Source: CAZHDI01 sp964531285
Lineage (GTDB): Bacteria; Pseudomonadota; Alphaproteobacteria; JAJFIK01
Direction of reading: 5' to 3'
DNA length: 8,784 nt
Assembly: GCA_964531285.1 (NCBI GenBank)
Contig: CAZHDI010000118.1
Span: forward strand, 1-8,784
Position 1 is the first letter of the stretch, and each line of letters opens with the position of its first letter. Position numbers and translations under genes: made by a program. This document shows positions 1 through 4,513 of this stretch, piece after piece. Below the pieces are notes generated by a model that was not told the DNA's origin, did not search any database, and saw only the letters and a list, made by a program, of their open reading frames with translations.

Positions 1-2
1 CC

Positions 3-713
3 GACCGTATGCAGATGTATAAATACATCGTGCATCAGGTCTCGGCGGCCTATGGCAAGACCGCGACCTTCATGCCCAAGCCGGTGTTCGGCGACAACGG
101 CTCGGGCATGCATGTGCACCAGTCGATCTGGAAGGGCGACAGCCCGGTCTTCGCCGGCTCCGGCTATGCCGATCTGTCCGAGACCGCGCTTCATTACATC
201 GGCGGCATTCTCAAGCATGCCCGCGCGATCAACGCCTTCACCAATCCGTCCACCAACAGCTACAAGCGTCTGGTGCCGGGCTATGAAGCGCCGGTCCTGC
301 TGGCCTATTCGGCACGCAACCGGTCGGCTTCGTGCCGCATTCCCTATGCGCCCTCGCCCAAGGGCAAGCGCATGGAGATCCGCTTCCCCGATCCCTCGGC
401 CAATCCGTATTACGCGTTCGCGGTGATGCTGATGGCCGGTCTCGACGGCATCGAAAACAAGATCCATCCGGGCGAGCCCCTGGACAAGGATCTCTACAAT
501 CTGCCGCCGGAGGAACTCAAAGGCGTGCCGACCATTTCGCGGTCGCTGCGCGAGGCGCTCGAATATCTCGATCAGGACCGCGCGTTCCTGACCCGGGGCA
601 ATGTGTTCGACGACGACCAGATCGACGCTTACATCGAGCTGAAGCTGGAAGAGGTCGACCGCTTCGAGACCGCGCCGCACCCGGTCGAATTCGACCTGTA
701 CTATTCGGTCTGA
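3..713 (+). CDS. glnA: Type I glutamine synthetase, C-terminal half (partial, 5' end outside window)
   Basis: Glutamine synthetase makes glutamine from glutamate, ammonia and ATP in the cytoplasm as a dodecamer and is the main ammonium-assimilating enzyme. The frame is open from the window edge and 236 residues are visible, about half of the usual ~470. The ATP-binding signature KPVFGDNGSGMHVHQS is intact, followed by the conserved NRSAS and RFPDPSANPYYAF blocks of the glutamate/ATP site. The adenylylation signature K-I-H-P-G-E-P-L-D-K-D-L-Y is complete, with the target tyrosine codon at 495-497, so activity is expected to be controlled by the GlnE adenylyltransferase/PII cascade (family knowledge). 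The protein ends in HPVEFDLYYSV, the normal GlnA C terminus, so this end is complete. In alphaproteobacteria glnB usually lies just upstream; that region is not in the window. A strong terminator follows the stop codon. Confidence 0.97.
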   Translation, partial: DRMQMYKYIVHQVSAAYGKTATFMPKPVFGDNGSGMHVHQSIWKGDSPVFAGSGYADLSETALHYIGGILKHARAINAFTNPSTNSYKRLVPGYEAPVLLAYSARNRSASCRIPYAPSPKGKRMEIRFPDPSANPYYAFAVMLMAGLDGIENKIHPGEPLDKDLYNLPPEELKGVPTISRSLREALEYLDQDRAFLTRGNVFDDDQIDAYIELKLEEVDRFETAPHPVEFDLYYSV

Positions 714-744
714 GGCACCGTCTCAGTCCCGATACGGACGATCG

Positions 745-773
745 GCCGGGGCCCTCGCGGGCTCCGGCTTTTT
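745..773 (+). terminator. Intrinsic terminator after glnA
   Basis: A 10-bp stem (745-754 with 759-768, one G-T wobble) has the tetraloop TCGC and is followed at once by TTTTT (769-773). It is the clearest rho-independent terminator in the window and should end the glnA transcript. A small 5-bp dyad (CTGAG 710-714, CTCAG 722-726) overlaps the glnA stop codon just upstream. The terminator U-tract ends only 4 nt before the ribosome-binding site of the next gene, so any transcript of that gene from glnA must read through it. Confidence 0.88.
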
Positions 774-777
774 GTTT

Positions 778-782
778 GGAGG
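778..782 (+). promoter_or_regulatory. Shine-Dalgarno GGAGG of the acetyltransferase gene
   Basis: GGAGG lies 5 nt upstream of ATG 788. It fixes the start of the acetyltransferase, although the reading frame stays open far upstream into glnA. I see no convincing sigma70 promoter between the glnA stop and this site. Confidence 0.8.
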
Positions 783-787
783 CTCTG

Positions 788-1597
788 ATGAGCGAAGCCG
801 ATGTCATTGCCGCGACCCGCGAACCCGTCACGCAGGCGCGGATCGCGGGCGATCTGCGCGCGCTCGGCGCGGCGCCGGGCATGGTCCTGCTGGTGCACAC
901 CGCGCTTTCGAAACTGGGCTGGGTGTGCGGCGGGCCCGAAGCGGTGATCCTGGCGCTGACGGATACCCTGGGGCGCGATGGCACGCTGGCGATGCCGTGT
1001 TTTACCGCGCATCTGTCGGACCCGGCGTCCTGGGAAGCCCCGCCGGTGCCGGAAACCTGGTGGCCGGTCCTGCGCGAGACCATGACGCCGTTCGACCCGC
1101 GCACCACGCCCTCGCGCCAGGTGGGCGCGGTGGCCGAGACCTTCCGGTCCTGGCCCGGCGTGCGGCGCTCCTCCCACCCCCTTGTTTCCTTTTGCGCGCG
1201 CGGGCCCCTGGCCGCGACGATCACCCGCGATCATCCGCTTGAGGAGGGTTTCGGCAACGGCTCGCCCCTGGCGCGGCTTTACGAAGCAGACGCGCACATC
1301 CTGCTGCTCGGCGTCGGCTTTGCCCATTGCACCGCCTTTCACCTCGGCGAGCACCGCGCGGGCATCGCCCCGCTGATCGATGAGGGCGCACCGCTGATGC
1401 GCGGCGGCACTCGCATCTGGCAGGTCTTTCAGGCCCCGGACTATGACAGCGATGATTTCGAGGCTTGCGGCGCGGCCTTCGAGGCCCGATCGGGCGCGGT
1501 CCGGTGCGCGATGGTGGCGCAGGCCCCGGCCCGGCTGATGCGGCTGCGCGCGGCGGCTGATTTTGCCCAATCCTGGCTGCCCCAGCACCGCGGCTGA
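788..1597 (+). CDS. AAC(3)-family N-acetyltransferase (aminoglycoside 3-N-acetyltransferase-like)
   Basis: This 269-residue protein belongs to the AAC(3)/Antibiotic_NAT family, which uses acetyl-CoA to acetylate amino groups, classically N3 of 2-deoxystreptamine aminoglycosides. Family hallmarks appear in order: DLRALGAAPGMVLLVHTALSKLGWV (22-46 region) with the following GGPEAVI, GTLAMPCF (65-72), RSSHPLVSFCARGP (127-140), DHPLEEGFGNGSPLARLY (148-165) and LLLGVGFAHCTAFHLGEHR (172-190), the block holding the conserved T182, H185 and E188. The length is normal for the family. The start is set by GGAGG 5 nt upstream. The gene is separated from glnA by a terminator and has no partner gene. Many chromosomal members of this family act on unknown substrates, so resistance is not implied. 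No mobile element or resistance-cassette features surround it, and base composition matches the neighbours. Family assignment is firm; substrate is unknown. Confidence 0.9.
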   Translation: MSEADVIAATREPVTQARIAGDLRALGAAPGMVLLVHTALSKLGWVCGGPEAVILALTDTLGRDGTLAMPCFTAHLSDPASWEAPPVPETWWPVLRETMTPFDPRTTPSRQVGAVAETFRSWPGVRRSSHPLVSFCARGPLAATITRDHPLEEGFGNGSPLARLYEADAHILLLGVGFAHCTAFHLGEHRAGIAPLIDEGAPLMRGGTRIWQVFQAPDYDSDDFEACGAAFEARSGAVRCAMVAQAPARLMRLRAAADFAQSWLPQHRG

Positions 1598-1628
1598 CCG
1601 GACCCGCGCGGCCCGCAGGCGACACAGA

Positions 1629-1669
1629 ACTGTCATCGTTTATTGGCTCATGTGACATATCACTGTCAT
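1629..1669. repeat. Two ACTGTCAT direct repeats plus inverted TGACA half-site
   Basis: ACTGTCAT occurs exactly at 1629-1636 and 1662-1669, 33 bp apart (about three helical turns). Between them TGACA (1653-1657) forms an inverted repeat with TGTCA of the second copy (spacer 6). This arrangement is typical of a transcription-factor site with phased half-sites. The factor is unknown. Confidence 0.5.
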
Positions 1670-1672
1670 AAA
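1643..1672 (+). promoter_or_regulatory. Possible sigma70-like promoter overlapping the ACTGTCAT boxes
   Basis: TTGGCT (1643-1648) and CATAAA (1667-1672) are spaced by 18 bp, each matching 4 of 6 consensus bases. The second ACTGTCAT box overlaps the -10, so a protein bound there would probably repress. It would drive a long structured transcript toward the small exported protein gene. Weak matches; prediction only. Confidence 0.3.
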
Positions 1673-1779
1673 AGCCTTGCGATACGCCCGAACGCGCCCT
1701 AGCCTTAATGATCGCCGGGCAAGATGTGCCGTAGACCCCCTTCTACAAAGCAGCCACATCGCCTGAAAAGCCTGGAAAA

Positions 1780-1796
1780 GGCGCCAATAAGGCGCC
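1780..1796 (+). repeat. GGCGCC hairpin
   Basis: GGCGCC at 1780-1785 and 1791-1796 form a 6-bp stem with loop AATAA. No T-run follows, so it is not a standard terminator. Its 3' arm overlaps the 5' arm of the next stem by 2 nt, so the two compete at full length. Confidence 0.5.
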
Positions 1797-1834
1797 GGAT
1801 GCTGCCGCACTCCCACTGGGGCACCCGCATCCGG
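1795..1834 (+). repeat. Long hairpin CCGGATGC / GCATCCGG
   Basis: A perfect 8-bp stem (1795-1802 with 1827-1834) encloses a second short stem TGCC (1803-1806) / GGCA (1820-1823), with CCC (1824-1826) as a bulge. This gives an imperfect 12-bp hairpin. It lies about 80 nt upstream of the next gene and could be leader RNA structure or a protein-binding site. No poly-T follows. Confidence 0.5.
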
Positions 1835-1848
1835 TATGCCCGGCAAAT

Positions 1849-1854
1849 TATACT
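1849..1854 (+). promoter_or_regulatory. Possible -10 box TATACT
   Basis: TATACT matches the sigma70 -10 consensus in 5 of 6 bases and would start transcription near 1861, about 50 nt upstream of the small exported protein gene. No good -35 is found at 16-18 bp, which would fit an activator-dependent or weak promoter. On the other strand the overlapping bases 1847-1852 read TATAAT, so direction is not certain. Confidence 0.35.
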
Positions 1855-1866
1855 CACTATGAGTAT
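1850..1866. promoter_or_regulatory. Perfect 7-bp palindrome, candidate repressor operator
   Basis: ATACTCA (1850-1856) and TGAGTAT (1860-1866) are perfect inverted repeats around CTA. The 17-bp size and symmetry fit a dimeric repressor of the TetR/GntR/PadR kind, and the site overlaps the possible -10 box, the classic position for repression. As RNA it is an A-U rich 7-bp hairpin followed by a short T run, a much weaker reading as terminator. Confidence 0.5.
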
Positions 1867-1869
1867 TTT

Positions 1870-1890
1870 GATCGCAGGCTCTCTGCGATC
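1870..1890 (+). repeat. 8-bp hairpin upstream of the ribosome-binding site
   Basis: GATCGCAG (1870-1877) and CTGCGATC (1883-1890) are perfect complements with loop GCTCT. The stem ends 12 nt before the AGGAGA ribosome-binding site. It may protect the transcript 5' end or influence initiation; its role is not known. Confidence 0.5.
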
Positions 1891-1911
1891 GCCACCCTGG
1901 AGAGGAGATCA

Positions 1912-2343
1912 ATGATGACAAAAACACTCCGTGCCATCCTGCTGGGAACCGCCCTCGCCGCCGTCGGCCCCTTGAGTGCGCCGGCCTTTGCCGAAAGCGC
2001 CTGCTCGGCCCGACTGTGGTCGCAGGCGCAGGCCTTCGGCGTGCAATTCGGCGAATTGCAGTCGTTCCGGCTCGAACGCGCCCGCCTGCTGGAAGCGCGC
2101 ACTGACCGGGGCCGGGATATCCGGGTCGATCCAACCGAGATCATGGTTCCCACACCGATCATCGGGCGCAAGGGTGCCGAGGTCGCCATCAATGTGGGCG
2201 GCGAAAAGGTGTGGCTGCACCGGCGTTATGTCCGGGCCCGCTATTACGGAGCGCCGCGGGTGAGCGAACACGCCTGCCGCCGGGTGACACCGAACGAGGT
2301 GCGCGCGGTGAAAGCGGCCTGCGACCGCTGCTACGGCGAGTGA
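1912..2343 (+). CDS. Small exported protein of unknown function (possible SH3-like fold)
   Basis: This 143-residue protein has a clear Sec signal peptide: a basic start (MMTKTLR), a hydrophobic core (residues 8-19) and the signal peptidase I site AFA before E28. The mature part of about 116 residues should be periplasmic. It carries four cysteines (C31, one in EHAC, and a CDRC pair at the end), compatible with two disulfides. The segment VGGEKVWLHRRYV resembles the closing strand of bacterial SH3-like domains, a resemblance by eye only. Ribosome-binding site AGGAGA (1903-1908) lies 3 nt before ATG 1912 and 6 nt before ATG 1915; either could be the start, and a GGAG at 1899-1902 favours 1912. 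It is a single gene bounded by the dyad-rich region upstream and a strong hairpin downstream. I recognise no named family. Confidence 0.8.
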   Translation: MMTKTLRAILLGTALAAVGPLSAPAFAESACSARLWSQAQAFGVQFGELQSFRLERARLLEARTDRGRDIRVDPTEIMVPTPIIGRKGAEVAINVGGEKVWLHRRYVRARYYGAPRVSEHACRRVTPNEVRAVKAACDRCYGE

Positions 2344-2352
2344 CGCGCGATG

Positions 2353-2377
2353 ACCGGCCCGCCTCGCGCGGGCCGGT
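2353..2377. terminator. Strong hairpin between convergent genes, no U-tract
   Basis: ACCGGCCCGC (2353-2362) and GCGGGCCGGT (2368-2377) form a perfect 10-bp stem with loop CTCGC. It lies 10 nt after the stop of the small exported protein gene and faces the end of the minus-strand gene at 2404, so it probably serves both transcripts. There is no T-run on either strand, so termination may be rho-assisted, or the hairpin may act mainly as a 3'-end stabiliser. Confidence 0.6.
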
Positions 2378-2384
2378 TCGCAAC

Positions 2385-2399
2385 GACATCTCAGATGTC
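2385..2399. repeat. 15-bp palindrome GACATCT-C-AGATGTC
   Basis: Two perfect 7-bp arms surround a single C, five bases beyond the minus-strand stop codon. The centre is too tight for a full hairpin in RNA (about 6 bp could form). It could help end the minus-strand transcript or bind a protein; position between convergent genes favours a 3'-end role. Confidence 0.4.
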
Positions 2400-2403
2400 T
2401 TGA

Positions 2404-2963
2404 TCAGTTGCCCCGGCGCCGGTCCAACGGCTTCGGCGCTTCGACCTCGCGGCACAAAACGCTGATCCCCGAGACACTGCGCGGTGTGTCGCCCGTCTCA
2501 TGATGCAGTTCCAGGGCGACCGCCACATGGCCCGGCAAGCACTCGGACCAGGGCTGCCAGCGCTCGTCATTCGGCCCGAACTCGCCTTCCGCGAACATGG
2601 GATTGGGAGAGGTGATCGAACCGCAATTGGTCCGCTCGTCCCTGAGCCACCATCCCTCGCCCGGAGACTCAAGATCCCCATTGGAACGCAGATGGAGCCC
2701 CTTCACGGCCAGGCCCTTGACCCGGTCCCCCCTGTTGTTGAGGCAAACCGAGAGCGCGGTGATGACCATATCCGGCCCCAGGTCGAAGTCGCGCGGATAT
2801 TCCACCGTCAATCTGGAACTCGTGGGGTTCTTGCCGCACAGGCTAAGTCCTGTGTCGTTGGCGGTTTCCCGATTGCTCTGGGCGGTGATATTCCGCGCCC
2901 GGGCTTCGAACCAGCACGGATTGTCGCGCCGCTCGCGGCTTTGGATCCCGTAAAGCGCGCGCC
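2404..2963 (-). CDS. Six-cysteine repeat protein of unknown function (partial, N terminus lost in gap)
   Basis: The C-terminal 185 residues are visible; the start is in or beyond the N-gap. Six cysteines (visible residues 16, 42, 73, 113, 141, 170) and many aromatic and Gly residues suggest a disulfide-bonded, exported beta-rich protein. Two segments align with each other about 80 residues apart: PDMVITALSVCLNNRGDRV (63-81) continuing KGLAVKG, and PGHVAVALELHHETGD (143-158) continuing RSVSGISVLC. The shared pattern is P-x-x-V-x-x-A-L-x-[VL] ... G-D ... V-x-G-[LI]-x-V. The second copy is preceded by ERWQPWSEC, a W-x-x-W-x-x-C motif. The pattern faintly recalls beta-prism repeats such as VMO-I, which I cannot confirm. 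Codons include several AGA/AGG, TTG and ACA, somewhat less GC-optimised than glnA or parE. Stop TGA is at 2406-2404. No signal peptide can be checked. Confidence 0.7.
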
Positions 2964-3063
2964 NNNNNNNNNNNNNNNNNNNNNNNNNNNNNNNNNNNNN
3001 NNNNNNNNNNNNNNNNNNNNNNNNNNNNNNNNNNNNNNNNNNNNNNNNNNNNNNNNNNNNNNN
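2964..3063. other. Assembly gap (100 Ns)
   Basis: Exactly 100 Ns, the conventional size for a scaffold gap of unknown length. It removes the start of the six-cysteine protein and the last residues of the oxidoreductase. Reading frames cannot be joined across it; continuous frames through it are artefacts. Confidence 0.98.
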
Positions 3064-4394
3064 GCCCGGCTGCCGTAGGCTTCCAGAGCCTTGGCGGCCC
3101 GGCGTTCCTCGGTCTGCTGACGGATGAGCGCGGTGAGCACGCCCAGATCCCAGTCCGGTGCCAGACCGTCCGCCATCCGATAAATCTGTTGATAGTACCA
3201 GCCCTGGGTGCCCATGGCGTTGGCGAATTTGATCAGCGTGACCGGCGACGACGGCCCGAAGACCCCCGGACCGAGTCGCAGGATTTTCTCCCAGGACGGC
3301 GCGGCTTCGAGCCCGCCATAGAGCAGCTTGTTGGGGATGCCCGGGTCCGCGCACAGCGGGCGCCCCAAGCCGATCACGTCGACGCCCTCCTGGCTCACCG
3401 CGCGGTCCATCGCGGCGCGCGAGCGAAAACCGCCGGTGACCATCAGCGGCATGCGCGCCACCGTCTTGATGCTCTCGGCATAATTCAGGAAATAAGCCTC
3501 GCGGTCCCGCGTGCTCTGGCGCACGGCCGCCTCGAACACCGGCTCGATGCCGTCCGCGTTCATCATGCGCGGCTGCTCATAGGTGCCGCCGGAAATCTCC
3601 AAAAGGTCCACGCCGGCCTCACCCAGCCAATCGACCACCTGAAGGCAGTCGTCATGGCTGAACCCGCCCTTCTGGAAGTCCGAGGAATTGAGTTTCACCG
3701 AGATCGGATAGTCACGGCCCAGCTCGGTGCGGGCCTTGGCGATGATATCGAGAAGGAGCCGGGCGCGGTTGGCCAGTGAGCCGCCCCAGTCATCCGTGCG
3801 CTGATTGGCGAGCGGGCTTAAGAACTCCGACAGCAGATAACCATGGGCGGCATGGAACTGGACGCCGGTGAACCCGGCGCGCTTGGCTTCCATCGCCACG
3901 AAAACGAACCGGTCGCGCAGATCCAGGATCTCGTCATGCGCCAGGGCGCGCGGCATGCCGAATTCGCTCTCGGGCAGCTTGAGGCGCACCGGCGAGGGCG
4001 CCACCGGCTCGGCCGCGATGCGCTTGGGGGTCTGGCGTCCGGCATGGGAGATCTGCATCCAGATATGCCCGCCGCGCGATGTCCCGGCTTCGGCGAACGC
4101 CTGAAGCGCCGCGAAGCCTTCCTCCTCGGTGCCGCGTTCGATGGCGACATTGCCGGCACGCTCCAGATAGCGCCGGTCCACCTGCACATTGCCGGTGATC
4201 GACAGGCCGAGCCCACCATCGGCCCAGGTGCGGTAGAGCGTGGCATGACGCGCGGTCGCATGGTTGCGCGCATCGGCAATGCCTTCGGTCATCGCCGCCT
4301 TGCACAGCCGGTTCGCCAGCACGGCGCCGCAGGGCAGCGTCAGGGCTTGCGCAAGCGGGCCCGACATGGTGTTTGCCTGGGACGGTTCGGTCAT
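3064..4394 (-). CDS. NADH:flavin oxidoreductase, Old Yellow Enzyme family (C-terminal end lost in gap)
   Basis: 443 residues of an FMN-dependent alpha/beta-barrel enzyme of the Old Yellow Enzyme family are visible. These cytoplasmic enzymes reduce activated C=C bonds or related electrophiles with NAD(P)H. Conserved features in order: MQISHAGRQ (113-121), the active-site block FHAAHGYLLSEFLSPLANQR (180-199) with H181, H184 and Y186 in the HxxHxY arrangement seen in YqjM-type members, the following TDDWGGSLANR, and the FMN-phosphate-binding TGGFRS (320-325) and GLGRPLCADP (342-351). No Cys-rich iron-sulfur segment is seen, so it is the short type rather than a 2,4-dienoyl-CoA reductase. Visible length already matches the family, so the stop should lie just inside the gap. 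Start ATG 4394 is supported by GGAGG 8 nt upstream on the minus strand; Met10 is an alternative. It is divergent from parE. The physiological substrate is unknown. Confidence 0.93.
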
Positions 4395-4513
4395 GACATG
4401 TGCCTCCCTGTGCCTGCCCTGTATCGCGGGGCTGGTCCGGACCCGGCGAGTCAGCCGATCCTGCCGGTCTTCAGTGCATCGTTTCCCGACGAGAAATCAA
4501 GGACGCTACGCCC
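4395..4513. promoter_or_regulatory. Divergent intergenic region between oxidoreductase and parE
   Basis: 119 bp separate the two divergent starts, so both promoters are expected here or within the oxidoreductase start. I could not identify convincing -35/-10 pairs. On the minus strand GGAGG serves the oxidoreductase; on the plus strand AAGGA (4499-4503) lies 10 nt before the parE ATG. One GANTC site (GAGTC, near 4449), the target of alphaproteobacterial CcrM methylase, is present; with one copy its relevance is uncertain. Confidence 0.4.

Larger units (their letters stand above)
1598..1911. other. 314-bp intergenic region rich in inverted repeats
   Basis: No convincing gene lies here. The first part contains an AT-rich island (1629-1672) inside GC-rich DNA, which is promoter-like. 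The middle and end hold a series of dyads listed separately: ACTGTCAT boxes, a GGCGCC hairpin, a CCGGATGC/GCATCCGG stem, a perfect operator-like palindrome and an 8-bp hairpin next to the ribosome-binding site of the small exported protein. No clear terminator for the acetyltransferase gene was found. A 63-codon frame (1724-1915) that overlaps the next start by ATGA has no ribosome-binding site and is not called. Confidence 0.6.

Noticed and set aside
1651..1664. CRP/FNR-like site TGTGA-N4-TCAC.
   Set aside because: The spacer is 4 bp and not 6, and the outer base is not symmetric; the TGACA/TGTCA pairing with the ACTGTCAT boxes explains it better.
1724..1915. A 63-codon gene (or an 18-codon leader peptide from 1859) overlapping the next start by ATGA.
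   Set aside because: No ribosome-binding site before either start, no typical codon bias, and the frame runs through several dyads.
2500..2963. Plus-strand frame opposite the six-cysteine protein.
   Set aside because: The minus frame has patterned cysteines, an internal repeat and a GC-biased third position. The plus frame has none of this.
2404..4394. Continuous minus-strand frames reading through the Ns (2404-3354 and 2808-4394), as if the oxidoreductase and the six-cysteine protein were longer.
   Set aside because: Frames through a 100-N gap are artefacts. The two real genes lie in different frames and the gap length is arbitrary.
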